From the NCBI GenBank assembly GCA_032718475.1, contig JAUCBJ010002855.1, positions 1-48,400 on the forward strand: DNA of 48,400 nt. Direction: 5' to 3'. The notes under the pieces were generated by a model. The model searched no databases, was not told where the DNA came from, and saw only the letters and a program-made list of their open reading frames with translations. Positions 21,209 to 32,029 of this stretch are shown in pieces (position 1 is the stretch's first letter; each line of letters starts with the position of its first letter). This DNA is from Nemertoderma westbladi (lineage: Eukaryota > Xenacoelomorpha > Nemertodermatida > Nemertodermatidae). The position numbers and the translations under genes are program-made.

Positions 21209-22784
21209 CAACATATGGAGTGGGTGTGTGACTCTATTATTTTATATTATTTTATTATTTTTATATTTCTGTATGTATTACTATGTAATTTTATTATAAT
21301 CGTTTTATTTAATTTAGTAGAATATTATTTAGCGATTATTTAGTAGAATAGTGCAATATATTCGTGTTTATTGCGTACGTAATTACTTATATTATATTTA
21401 GTGCGATGGCAAGAAATAATTCTTTTCTTCTTTCCTTACTGTCCGTATTATATTATAAATACGTAACTACAGTAAGATGACATATCCGTACTTATTAAAG
21501 TACAATAAAGCCACTACTATATTCAAGTATTATTGGTAGGCAGAGTATTAGGAATGCAAAGTTCAGATCCTCGTGTCTCGGCTAAACCAAGCTCTGGGTA
21601 GACCTTGGAAACGACTTGCCTCTTCACACTGACATTGCTTCGTGCGATATTGCTCTCATACCGTATATTAAATAATACATATAGTAGCGTGATGTCCCTA
21701 TAACAGTAGTGTATAACGCAAAATAAATCTGTTAAACCCTTTGACCATCTGTAATTCTAGTCGATTAAGATATCGCGGCACCCACCGATATACTTGAAAG
21801 ACAAATTCTAGAATCAGTGGTTAACGTCCCCAGACAAGTTCTGGAATAAATCGGTGCCCATCTCAAATATTAATTATTTAATATTTGCAAATCTAATAAA
21901 TCAAAATCTGTAAAATTCAGATCCTTCAACAATTCTAGTCAATTAAGATATCGTAGCATTTACCGATATTCTTAAAAAGACAATTGTCATAGAATTAAGG
22001 ATCTTGTGTCCCCAGACATGTTCTAGAATCAAAATATGTCAATTTAATTATCAAATAATAAAATTTCAGGGAATAAATTTAAATTCATGCCTTTTAATGA
22101 ATTTAATAAATTGCCATTTTTACGCAATTTATAACATTCCCAAAATTCCATTGATTAATAGATCAAGGGAGCGGAGATATAAAACAGGACATTGACCATT
22201 AAAGAATTACTATTAAATAACATCCCAGATCTGTATGCATTGGAATTACCCTAATTCTACCGCTAGCTTTGCATAATGTCACCATAGCAACAACCACGCT
22301 AGAATTAGAATTGAGTTAAAAGAACAATAGAAAGCTTGTCCCATTGAATAGCATAGGGAATAAATAGCGCACTGCTAGTATCCAAGGATACATAATAATA
22401 CAGTGACATTCTGGAAGGCATTGACTAACGGACAAATGGCCCGAGTGTGTGTAATTTGTGACAAGTTGTGTGTGTGGTATTTGTGAGTTTATAGGCGAAT
22501 GTTACTACTAAGGTGTGTTTACAGTAGCGAGTCGCAATTGTGAAAGTAACCCTAACTCTCCAATAAGAACCTGAAGTATATCTAAGCCTTTGGGACGGAC
22601 GGTGGAGTGGCTCGTGCTGGTTGTTGTAGTCGTTGTGCAGCTACGACGTTGGCGATAGGCACATCGGCGAAAGGACACCAGCGCTGAGGATCTCGTACTG
22701 TCCGGGGGCAGAGAGGGGTAGGCAGCGACGCCCACTCGCCTAAATATAAACTCATTATAATATGGATAAACTCATATAGCAGAT
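21209..22784. other. BEL element internal non-coding gap with a degenerate direct repeat
   Basis: This AT-rich gap sits where integrase would be expected. A 178-bp-spaced direct repeat of about 100 bp lies at 21753-21847 and 21931-22030; shared parts include AATTCTAGTC, ATTAAGATATCG and CCCCAGACA. No integrase zinc finger or DDE motif is visible in any frame that I read. Confidence 0.7.
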
Positions 22785-23192
22785 ATGATTGAGTTGATAG
22801 AAGATGATCTTGGTATCAGGGAGCGATATACTCTACCTTTACGAGCGTTTGTTGATAGCTTAATACGCGGCGATGCTGGTCCAACTGCTGCGGAGGACGA
22901 CGGTCGTTATATCGAACCGCCAATGTCCCAAGAGCAGCTCGCGCGCGAGTTGGACTATAGAAAATTCGCCGCTCGATATACGCAGCGTAATGGTACATAT
23001 ATGGACCTCTTAACTACTGGACATTCTATCGATTTACACGATACGGACTATGTCGAACATATCCTACCCAGAGGAGTCGAAACGATAAACCAAAATTTTA
23101 ATGCGAAAATCCTATTCGAAATCGACTCGAAAGAAAAGACATTAAAGAAACAAATAAACGCGGTAACTCCAACATATATTTGGAATTCTTGA
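22785..23192 (+). CDS. BEL element accessory ORF, unknown function
   Basis: The 135-residue frame starts MIELIEDDLG and is acidic at first, then mixed; no signal peptide, membrane segment or known domain is seen. It lies downstream of the Gag-protease frame, where some BEL/Pao and other LTR elements carry envelope-like or accessory genes, but nothing here looks like an envelope. The open frame continues in the same phase after three stops at 23244-23555. It could be reached by splicing from one of the donor-like sites in ORF2. Confidence 0.45.
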   Translation: MIELIEDDLGIRERYTLPLRAFVDSLIRGDAGPTAAEDDGRYIEPPMSQEQLARELDYRKFAARYTQRNGTYMDLLTTGHSIDLHDTDYVEHILPRGVETINQNFNAKILFEIDSKEKTLKKQINAVTPTYIWNS

Positions 23193-23243
23193 TAGAAGCA
23201 TTGTAACAACAAATAAATATCATCCGCGTTTCCCCTACCAGAC

Positions 23244-23555
23244 GTGCGTCTTTGGTATTATTACGATAAATGCCCTAGACCCAGCCAGTGGACGGAAAGA
23301 CATAAACATCCACGGAAACGTTGTGTTAAACACAGTTGTGCTCGTTATATTTACTGGAGTTTCGAGCGAAACTTGTTTGACGTATCACCTATGCTCACTC
23401 GGCTCGAACGATCCTGGAGTAAACCTACGATCAGAGTCCCGGAATACTCGGTCAAACCTCCTCATTCCTTAGTTGGACCTCAGACCTGCGATCCTGGTGG
23501 TGTCGCGGATCCTCGCGGACTGTATTCACTGTTCAAAGATCTAGTGCTACCCTAA
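23244..23555 (+). CDS. BEL element accessory ORF 2, unknown; no ATG start
   Basis: This 103-codon frame is rich in R, K, P and W (DKCPRPSQWTERHKHPRKRC) and begins with a GTG, so it is either the continuation of the ORF ending at 23192 interrupted by stops or an exon. No family recognised. Confidence 0.3.
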   Translation: MRLWYYYDKCPRPSQWTERHKHPRKRCVKHSCARYIYWSFERNLFDVSPMLTRLERSWSKPTIRVPEYSVKPPHSLVGPQTCDPGGVADPRGLYSLFKDLVLP

Positions 23556-23908
23556 CAATTAATCGGTAACACTCCGACAGTGATTTCTAGCTAGCCGCCC
23601 ATCTTACCTAGCCGGATTGTGACGCGGACACCTAATATCACTATCCCACCGTATGGTCGTCCCCGTTTAACGCGATACAACCCTTCATCAAGGTGAAGGA
23701 GAGCGTTGTACGAAACGAGTTAAACGCTATTCTATAAAGATCAAAAAAGAAACCTGCGTTTGTTCAGATAAACGTAAGTTATAACAGTAAGTCCAATCGA
23801 TAAACGAATTGGCCTTATCTCAGTTCGATTGGGAAATCTCGAATCTCTAAGAAGATATCAAGCTTAGAAAACCCTATTCTCTGCGAGAGTTTTGGACGAA
23901 CGTATCCC

Positions 23909-24115
23909 ATGACAAGCGGAGGAAAATCAGCTCGAGGAGAAGCATATCGAAATGGACGAGGCTCCGACCGTAAACCCAAACCTTCTAATGCAATTGTATT
24001 GCACCCTTTACCCAGGAGTTATAGCCTTTCTAGTAAAGTGGCTCGCCCCAAAGAGAAAAGGACTCTTGCTGGCCTCAGGAAACTGCGTGAACGCCGTCCG
24101 CGCAAGAAAAACTAA
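23909..24115 (+). CDS. BEL element accessory ORF 3, small basic protein
   Basis: The 68-residue frame is strongly basic, with the tail RKLRERRPRKKN. No domain is recognised. It ends 79 nt before the 3' LTR. A nucleic-acid-binding role is only a guess from charge. Confidence 0.3.
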   Translation: MTSGGKSARGEAYRNGRGSDRKPKPSNAIVLHPLPRSYSLSSKVARPKEKRTLAGLRKLRERRPRKKN

Positions 24116-24180
24116 CTGTTTAGAGTATCTTTATGTTTTAGAAACTGTGATTTTTATATTTTATAGACTGAAAATCCCAT

Positions 24181-24193
24181 TTTCTGGGAGCGG
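24181..24193 (+). promoter_or_regulatory. Polypurine-like tract before the 3' LTR
   Basis: CTGGGAGCGG directly precedes the TG of the 3' LTR, the place where plus-strand DNA synthesis is primed in LTR elements. Confidence 0.55.
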
Positions 24194-25451
24194 TGTAAAA
24201 GCTTTTGCTGAATTGCCCGGTTATTTTTCCTTATTTTTCCCGTAAAATACTCTGTAGTTGGTTTAATAGGCGTAAGAGGCCGTATTATTGCTGTATCGGT
24301 GTTTTTTAGAGGATCTAAGAGCTATTTCCTCCGTATGTGTACTGTGGAAGGCATAGTTGATGATTCTATGACAATTCCATGACGCAAAAGGGGATAGATA
24401 CTCTTGAACAGTAGTTACTATGACGACGGTTAACAGCTGATATTCATACGTGTCGATTTTCTTTGTTCTACGGCGTCTCTCAGTTCAGTCAGCCAATCAG
24501 AGCATTTTTATGGCTCTTGTACAGAAATTTCCTAGAAATCGCGCAATGCATTATGGGCAGTGTTTACATTCTGTCCTGAGCCAGGAGAGAGCGGCTTTGG
24601 AATATTTTGTGCTTTTCTGCTTTAGCCTAACACTAGTAGGCTTAATTATAAGGACATATATCCGTTATCTGGCTCAATCAACTAAACATACCTAATCATG
24701 CAAACTGTGTAACTCAATACTTACCTACTAACCTAAATCAACTGGGCAATGCATATATCTTGTTGTACATACGTTTATATTGTTATACTGCTATTTACTG
24801 TCGGTCCTTCATTATATTGTTGATGAAATATTATATTTGGAATAATGAGAAATAACCCCGAAAACCCAATATTCTTGATATACCGAAGGTAAGAGAGAAA
24901 GGTTACATATAACGATTGTGACTTATGTTAAAGTGGTTTGAAGTGAATCTAATGTTATTTGATAGACCCTACATGATTCGGTCCGTGTTCCTTTTATATG
25001 TGACTAAAATCAGTGAAGATCGGCAGATCAGTGTGCAGTATTGTGCAGCATTGTGTATGAGTGAGACTGATAACGAAGCATTTCCTAAAGAATGCGCCAT
25101 ATATGTGAATTGTAACTAAGCCATATCGTTGTGAGTAGTTTAAGTCATAACTCTGTTTATATAGATAGAGCGCCACGTCCTAAAGGAACTGTTAATATTC
25201 CCCGAAGGTGAATAATATTGTCAGAGATTATATAATACTGTCAGTCGAATAATACATTAGGCTTACATAGCAATAAGATTAAGCTGTCGAAATCAATCTC
25301 CCGGGTATATCCAACGGGTGAATGATCGCGCACAGATTGGTTTCAACTAGTGTAGTGAATCAAATACTTGTCAGAGGCTAAAAGCGATTTATTATCTAGA
25401 AGACATCCTAATTTGGCGGGTTAAACTGCCAAAGGTCTGAAAGCGCGAACA
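24194..25451 (+). repeat. BEL element 3' LTR
   Basis: It is 1258 bp, the same length as the 5' LTR, with about five substitutions between them. It is followed by the ATTAT duplication at 25452-25456. Confidence 0.93.
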
Positions 25452-25456
25452 ATTAT

Positions 25457-28206
25457 ATTATTACAAATTTCGGCTAATTGTTTTTGAATATAGGTTTTCT
25501 GGGGCGCAAAATCCATTGGAAAGTATTTAAAAATGATCTGATTACTATAATGGCTTTTTAGTCCCCTATGTAGGCAAAAAATGAATAACACAAGTAAGCG
25601 AAGCCGCACTTTTCAGTTTAAACACAAATTTTTTGCATTCACTTATACGATGCAATAAATTCACATTTTCAGGTTTTCTGGGGGCGCTGATTCTAATGGA
25701 AAACATTTATAATTTGCCAGATCATTGCTACTCGTATTTGTCCGCGTAATATGGCAAATATTGGTGCTAGCACCAAATTTCGTACCCATTACCAAAATGT
25801 ACAGAATGTAAAGATTGAGGTGTCCAGTGCTGTGTTTATTGATTGATTGATTTGATTCCATCGCATTCAGGACCCTCATAAACCCGTATAACGCAAGAAA
25901 CAAGATGATAAGCCTACTATCTATTGATCAATTGGCTTATTTTCAAAATTTTTTTGCTGGCACAAGAATTTTAACCACCAGCGAAAAATACGAGTTTGAA
26001 AACTCTTATGCAATTTTTACTTATTCCATTGAATTCAGAACCTCACAAACCCGTATAACGCTAGAAACAAGGTGACACAATCAAGATTTTAGGGATTTCA
26101 AAATTTAGTGCTAGCACCAAATTTTGCACCCATTTCCGAAAAATACAAGTTAGAGATGTTTAGTTAGATAATTATTTATTCCATTGAATTCAGAACGGCC
26201 ATAAAGCTCTAAAACGCGAGAAATATACATTTTGCACACAGCACCGAAAAATACAAGTTTGATACCCCTGGTGCAACTCGTATATATTCCATCGAATCCA
26301 GAACCCCAAAAAATCACTATTGCGCAAAAAACAGGTTCAAACAAACAATTTACAAAATTCACATATGTGAGGTTTGATCAAGAAATCGACCTACGGTTAC
26401 AAAATATTATTTCACATAATTAGAGGTTGAAGTCAAAATAGTTCATTTGGTATTAAAATATCGAATTTTATTTTTTTACTTTTTCTAGATCAGAATTTTT
26501 TGCTAATTCTGAAACTGTAAACGAAATTTTCATATCTATTTTAGTTTTGGAGTTATTTGATTTTTTGTAGACCTCACTCATTTTGAAATTATTATAAATA
26601 AGTGGCCAATTATTTGTAAGATTCAGTAACAGTATTACTTTTTCAAAATACTATAATTGTATTTGTCCTACAGGATAATTTTTGCTATGAGTTTTCCTGT
26701 TCAGTGATTTAATTTCAATTGTTACTTTCCACGGCTGACGGATCATAGACTGTCGATCAGTCTGTTTGTCTGTCTGTCTGTGTGTCCGTTTGTCTGCCAA
26801 AAATTAGGGAATCATGATATCTAACAAAATGTTCTGCTTTCTCGGAATGCGATTCCATTTCCAATGTCGATTTATGGGTTTGACGCGATCCTGCTTGTCT
26901 GAATTCGTGTTAGTCAGTCTGTCTGTCTGTCTGTGTGTCGGTTTGTCTGTCAAAAATTATGGAAACATGAAATCTAACAAAATGTTTTGCTTTTGGGTGA
27001 AATGAAATCACCGACCAAGAAAATCCCATAATTGTTTGTTAATTTGAGATATTTCTCAATTTTGACAGACAAGCAGACAGAAAGACCGACAGACAGACAG
27101 ACGTACAAACATTAAATAATCAATCAAAAGTAAAAATAGATATCGGAAATGAAGTCTCCGACCAAGAAAACCCCATAAATAAATTTGTTTGTTAATTTGA
27201 TTTAGTTCTCAATTTTTACAGACAAACAGACTGACAGACAGACAGACAGACAGAACGTCAAGATTTCTTCAAACTGAAAAAGTAAATTGTAACTGTAATT
27301 ACCACCCAGTGACATTTTAAATGTTATCACCACTCAGAAAAACCCCATAACACTAATTTTGAATAGTTTGTGCGCTTCTTAAATTTTAACAGACAGACAG
27401 ACATACCAAAAACAGACAGACTGACTGACATGCAAACAATCGTCTAGAATCGGTAAATAGTGAAAACCGACATCGTATTTGAAATCATCGGCAAATAAAA
27501 ACCCAATAGCAAAAAAATGTAGGTGTTGGTGCTTTATTTATTTATTTGTTACATTTTTGACAGACAAACAGACAAGTATTCAGACAAACAGACAGAGTGA
27601 ACTCCAATAGAAATAACAATTAAAAAATTGTCGCCTAAGGTCCATTCACTGATGTGTATCAGAATTCTGACGTATATACCTAATTTTTTACAAGTCTGCT
27701 TTGAAATATCGTAAAAGTTTTCATTTGAAAATCCCCCCCAATTACAGAAAATTGGCGGGAACGTTTGAAACTCTCATAACTTGAAAGGCGTTTTTCTCAA
27801 AACTTTGTTAAAATTTGGTCATAAGACTACTAATTTTCAAAACTCAATATCTCAGCAACACTTTATCGGATTTGAAATCTGTTTTCAGTGTTCGATTCAG
27901 CATAAAAATGTGTATTTGAATCAATAAAAAAACACAAAATTATTTTTTGTAACCGTAGGTCGGTTTCTTGATCAAACCTCACATATTTCAAAATTTGGTT
28001 CTAGCCCCAAAATTTGGCACCCGCTGAAAAAAAACAAGTTTGAAACTTCTAAATTAATTTATATGAATTCCATCTAATTGCAAACACCAAAAAACCGGTG
28101 TAAATCAAAAATAGAGATGTTGCAAGTCATATTTCATGCAATGTAATTTTCAAAAAACGTCTCAAAAAAGTGCCAAAAGTAGGGTTAAAAAATGGTGCTA
28201 TAACTC
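25457..28206 (+). repeat. Repeat R, copy 1 (interrupted by a TIR element)
   Basis: R1 comprises 25457-26365 and 27984-28206 and matches, in reverse complement, R2 at 32650-33899; its first part also matches R3 at 43990-44470. Internally it has degenerate units of about 130-165 bp, each with CCATTGAATTCAGAAC-like, AAACCCGTATAACGC-like and GGTGCTAGCACC palindromic segments and a CGAAAAATACAAGTTTGA block. No coding capacity. The first about 250 bp seen in R2/R3 are missing here, at the BEL insertion. The class is unknown. Confidence 0.8.
26366..27983. mobile_element. 1.6-kb TIR element with TA target duplication, no transposase
   Basis: The ends are inverted repeats of about 39 bp with one mismatch, beginning TGTGAGGTTTGATCAAGAAA. 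TA flanks both ends (26364-26365 and 27984-27985), and the inverted copy R2 near 32960-32967 preserves the empty site with a single TA. That TSD is typical of Tc1/mariner-type elements. The left half has CTGT repeats (26757-26790, 26915-26950) and the right half GACA repeats (27066-27105, 27220-27255, 27395-27430, 27562-27597), so the whole element can fold back on itself. No open frame longer than about 65 codons exists. Confidence 0.88.
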
Positions 28207-28676
28207 AATGGTAAATAATATAGAAGAATATTTTCACTATAATCGGATATTTTATTTACCGAGGATAGCGAGGTTAATAAAGTAGGGAGAGCATAATGAA
28301 AATATGTTCTACGTTAATATTAATAAATTGTATTAATAAAGCAAAGTTATATAATATTTTAAATTTAATATTTATTTTTTTATAGGAAATAACATATCAA
28401 ACAAAAGAAACAGTTGGTAACAGTAATCGTTGCACCAAAAATATGTTTTAATCTATAGCATATAAAATATATAGTTTGTCAAACCGTTTAAATTACTGTT
28501 ACAGTTTAATTGTTGCGTTCTGCCGGAAGTGCCATCTGTAACCGCAAACATCGGGGGGATCGCAGTTGCTATATAAACAAGTTTTTATTAATAAATTATT
28601 TAAACTTAGTCAAACTTATTAAATTTTTAAATATAACTTGTTAAATATTTTTAAATTCATGAATGTTTTTGTATAG
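28207..28676. other. AT-rich end of lectin intron 1
   Basis: No gene is seen. The 3' end has a T-rich tract and the acceptor GTATAG at 28671-28676. Confidence 0.6.
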
Positions 28677-28930
28677 GTAACATTGCTTATGGAAAATTAA
28701 CTGGCCAGAGTTCTAATTACCCTGGTGGAGATTCCAGTAAGGCAGTGGATGGTAATAATGATGGAACCTATTCGAATGGATATTGCACGCATACTTGCTA
28801 CCCCCCAACAGCAGAATGCAGCGATCCCTTCGCATGGTGGTGGGTTGATTTAGGTCAAGATGTATCAGTTGGTGAAGTCCAGGTCTATAATCGGGCTGAT
28901 TGCTGTGCGAAAAAGTTATTAGGAGCTAAG
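28677..28930 (+). CDS. F-type lectin gene, exon 2 (first half of the domain)
   Basis: The exon begins after TTTGTATAG and supplies GT to complete a Gly codon with exon 1 (phase 1). It ends at AAG28930 before the donor GTGAGT, in phase 0. It encodes 84 residues starting NIAYGKLTGQSS, the usual opening of F-type (fucolectin/tachylectin-4) domains, followed by AVDGNNDG, a CTHT segment, WWWVDLG and the hallmark NRADCC. In the family, a His and the R-x-D-C-C-x-E-R motif bind fucose. Here the His (CTHT) and the first Arg are present, but the E-R pair reads K-K, and the His-Arg spacing is stretched by an insert containing two extra Cys (CYPPTAEC). Sugar specificity may therefore be changed. Confidence 0.88.
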
Positions 28931-29212
28931 GTGAGTATCACTCATATACCTTAAATGATAATCTACTAGATGACTGAGATAACTGAACTGACCGGTAGTA
29001 TGCAATATAATATATATTGGTTATTCCTACACTACTTTGGCTTCTCTATCTAGCGGATGCTTTCCTCGCCCCCATTGGCTAATATCTTAATTCTCGGCTC
29101 CCACCTCTGTGGGAGTGCTTCCCCCCCCCCCGCTGCTGTTACTTTCCCTCTCGAGGTGGTTTGACCTCTAACCTCCTTTGTGTGTGGCCTTCGGGGCTGT
29201 ATGTTGTCCCCG

Positions 29213-29565
29213 TTATTGGGTGTGATACGAGATTAATTGTGATTAACCTCGTATCCCCAATATTGCTGAAAAGGCGCCACTTCCCAACTTTATGGGGATA
29301 GTGAGGCGGAATTGAATACGCTCACACTCCCCCCATGCTATCTTCCCGGTGAGAAGATAGCATCACCTTCGAGTGCGCTTCAATTCCGCTGGAACCCGAT
29401 CTACTATCGGGTGTGGGGTGGAGTTCTCTTACTTGGAGTCGGCTTACCAGGCCGCTCCCTCTGGGTATGATATTACTACCCTCTCTTGGTGCAACTTCGG
29501 CCTGTGTTGCACCAAGATATCTGGCGTCTCGGTTCGAGACAATTGTGGATTTCTCTCACACAATT
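29213..29565. repeat. Cluster of six consecutive hairpins
   Basis: Stems: 29213-29262 (GATACGAG/CTCGTATC with outer TTATTGGG/CCCAATA); 29306-29389 outer 11 bp (GCGGAATTGAA/TTCAATTCCGC) enclosing 29335-29363 (ATGCTATCTTC/GAAGATAGCAT); 29394-29412 (ACCCGAT/ATCGGGT); 29486-29515 (TTGGTGCAAC/GTTGCACCAA); 29526-29540 (GTCTCG/CGAGAC); and a 7-bp stem around 29541-29565. The density of perfect stems is striking. It may be the end of an uncharacterised DNA element or a structured RNA. Confidence 0.75.
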
Positions 29566-30224
29566 TTATCTCCACTCCACTCTAACTGACTCTAACTTCT
29601 CTCCACTTTTCACCCTAACTCTTCTCTACTTCTCTCTTCTTCCACTCTAACTTTCGGACCTCCTTGTCCCTCACTCTGCCTCTTACTCCTCCCCCCCCCC
29701 CCCCCCACATTTGAATTGCACCCGCATTCTCTCCACGCGCCTCAACACCACCTCTCACTATCTTTCCTCATACTCCTCTCATACTCTTCTCATGTTTCTC
29801 TCATACTCCTCTCATACTCCTCTCATTTTTGCCCTCACTATCCATGCCTGTGGTCCCATCAAGTGCCCCTCCTACTCATATCCCGGTAGTGCCCATCTGC
29901 ACGATTCTTATCCCGCAGGATACGAGCTTTCACAATAAATTTTGAACTCCGTCCTGTTGTTTAATGACCACACACTTGTCGGGTCCCACACATGTTTGTA
30001 CCATGTTAGCGGGATCCGTCTAAGTCTCGTCCTGCTGTTCTAGTCAATTAGTCCCCAGTCCCAGTAGCTAATTGGAAAAGGTTGTACTTGACTACGGTAT
30101 ATATTATATAATATATATATGAATTATTATATAATTATTATAAGATTATAATTATTATTATTATATATATTATATTATATGATCGTCTACATGACGCGCC
30201 TTAACCCCCCCCCCCCCCCCCCCC

Positions 30225-30550
30225 CCCGCTCGGAGGTGATATGACTCGTCACTCCCGGTCTCACCCGCTTCAGTCTCTCCCTGCTTTTCTCGTCTAGCGA
30301 CTTCTTCCATTCTTCCAGTCGCTTCTCCTCAAGTCTCTCCGCTTCCAACTTCTCCCACCTCTGATATGTGTATCCACCTCCCTGTCTACTAGATGCCGGC
30401 TGTTGTATTACACCGACTCGTCCTTCAGCTCCGGGTGGTCTACCAGACCTCCGAAGGCCACCTTGAAGGCTCTTCTGTAGTTCGGGGGTGGTCCTGATAT
30501 TCTTAGTTTTATTTTTGATTTTTTTTGTTTTATCTCTATTTGCCCCTATT
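30225..30550 (-). pseudogene. Charged coiled-coil coding remnant, no ATG
   Basis: The minus strand is open for about 108 codons without an initiator. It reads, in part, TTPELQKSLQGGLRRSGRPP, then YTYQRWEKLEAERLEEKRLE and EWKKSLDEKSRERLKRVR. The E/K/R heptad-like part suggests a coiled coil, as in Gag-like or accessory transposon proteins. It runs into the C23 tract at 30205-30227, which ends recognisable sequence. The family is unknown. Confidence 0.45.
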
Positions 30551-30604
30551 CTGTGCTATTATCCTATCTACCTTTCTAGCTACTACTTCTACGGTATATT
30601 GTGC

Positions 30605-31190
30605 TCTCTACTCTCTTACTGCTAACTCTACTAACTCCACTAGCTCTACTAACTCTCTAACTCTACTAACTCTCTACCTCTACTAACTCTCTAACTCTAC
30701 TAACTCTCTAACTCTACTAACTCTCTAACTCTACTAACTCTCTACCTCTACTAACTCTACTAACTCTCTACCTCTACTAACTCTCTAACTCTACTAATTC
30801 TCTACCTCTACTAACTCTCTACCTCTACTAACTCTACTAACTCTCCAACTCTCTAACTCTACTAACTCTCTAACTCTACTAACTCTCTAACTCTACTAAC
30901 TCTCTACCTCTACTAACTCTCTACCTCTACTAACTCTACTAACTCTCTACCTCTACTAACTCTACTAACTCTCTACCTCTACTAACTCTCTAACTCTACT
31001 AATTCTCTACCTCTACTAACGCTCTACCTTTACTAACTCTACTAACTCTCTACCTCTACTAACTCTACTAACTCTCTACCTTTACTAACTCTACTAACTC
31101 TCTACCTCTACTAACTCTACTAACTCTCTACCTCTACTAACTCTCTAACTCTACTAATTCTCTACCTCTCTACCGGTACTATGTACCCTC
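30605..31190. repeat. CTCTACTAACT minisatellite
   Basis: About 580 bp of CTCTACTAACTCTCTAACT and CTCTACTAACTCTCTACCT units of 8-19 bp in variable order. A related tract with ACGGTACTACGTACC units follows to 31310. Confidence 0.95.
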
Positions 31191-31403
31191 TTACTCCCTA
31201 ACTCTAACTTTACTAACGGTACTACGTACCCTCTTACTCCCTAACTCTAACTAACGGTACTGCGTACCTCTTACTCTCGACTAACGGTACTACCTACCCT
31301 CTTACTGCTCACTACGTGATGCCCTCAGCGCACACAGGTTTCGCACTTTCCATACCCTTTGGCTATGGCATGCGTACATACCCCCCCTCACTTTGTGCCC
31401 TCT

Positions 31404-31735
31404 CTACTACTCTACTACCTAGCACCCTTTGTGACCTCTCTACTACTCTACTACCTGGCACCCTATGTGCCCGCCTCTACTACTCTACTACCTGGCACCC
31501 TATGTGCCCGCCTCTACTACTCTACTACCTGGCACCCTATGTGCCCGTCTCTACTACTCTACTACCTGGCACCCTTTGTGCCCGCCTCTACTACTCTACT
31601 ACCTGGCACCCTATGTGCCCGCCTCTACTACTCTACTACCTGGCACCCTATGTGCCCGCCTCTACTACTCTACTACCTGGCACCCTATGTGCCCATCTCT
31701 ACTACTCTACTACCTGGCACCCTTTGTGCCCGCCT
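31404..31735. repeat. 37-bp minisatellite
   Basis: About nine units contain CTCTACTACTCTACTACCTG then GCACCCTATGTGCCCGC. Because 37 is not a multiple of three, all three forward frames stay open through the array; the resulting repeated Leu/Tyr/Pro peptides are not evidence of a gene. Confidence 0.95.
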
Positions 31736-32029
31736 CTACCCCTGCTCCCCCTCAATTCCGTACGTGACGCCCTCAGTGCCGTCAAAGGTGCGTATGCTAA
31801 GTTACCCTAGGAGCAGTGTTAACCTAGGTAACGTTTAACCACCTACACCCTCACGCACACACCCCGGCACGTCCGCACCCCCCTCCGTCCAACCTACTGG
31901 ACCACTCAACAACCTATATTCGCTGATAAAACAAATTTCCAATGTTTTAGAACAACATGGTGCCCCCCACCCTTCCATTAATTATTGTATAAATTATTGA
32001 AACAAATTGTTGTGTAATTTTTGCTGCAG

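Larger units (their letters stand above)
12708..25451 (+). mobile_element. BEL/Pao LTR retrotransposon, non-autonomous (RT and integrase missing)
   Basis: The element has two 1258-bp LTRs starting TGTAAAAGC and ending GCGCGAACA, flanked by ATTAT. Its 12.7 kb hold a 2.3-kb leader with repeats, a two-frame Gag-protease reading frame (16225-21208), a 1.6-kb AT-rich gap, and three small ORFs before the 3' LTR. BEL/Pao assignment rests on the DUF1759 Gag region, the zinc-knuckle set, the DUF1758-type protease (LLDSGSTGTF) and a remnant of the RNase H end (QWRYCPKTMNIADIASRG). Reverse transcriptase, most of RNase H and integrase are absent. The near-identical LTRs (about 5 differences) point to a recent insertion, so this deleted form was probably copied in trans by a full-length relative. 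Confidence 0.92.
28931..32029. other. Lectin intron 2, filled with simple and structured repeats
   Basis: The intron holds a hairpin cluster (29213-29565), several C runs (29121-29131, 29691-29706, 30205-30227), a minus-strand coding remnant (30225-30550), three minisatellite tracts (30605-31190, 31172-31310, 31404-31735) and pyrimidine-rich sequence. It has no exon that I can recognise. Confidence 0.6.

Noticed and set aside
21209-22784. Hidden integrase between the Gag-protease frame and the accessory ORFs
   Set aside because: The region is AT-rich with stops in all frames I read; no HHCC finger or DDE-type motif was visible.
31316-31838. Three overlapping ORFs of 100-164 codons with Leu/Tyr/Pro repeats
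   Set aside because: All three frames are open because a 37-bp minisatellite shifts frame by one each unit; this is a composition effect.
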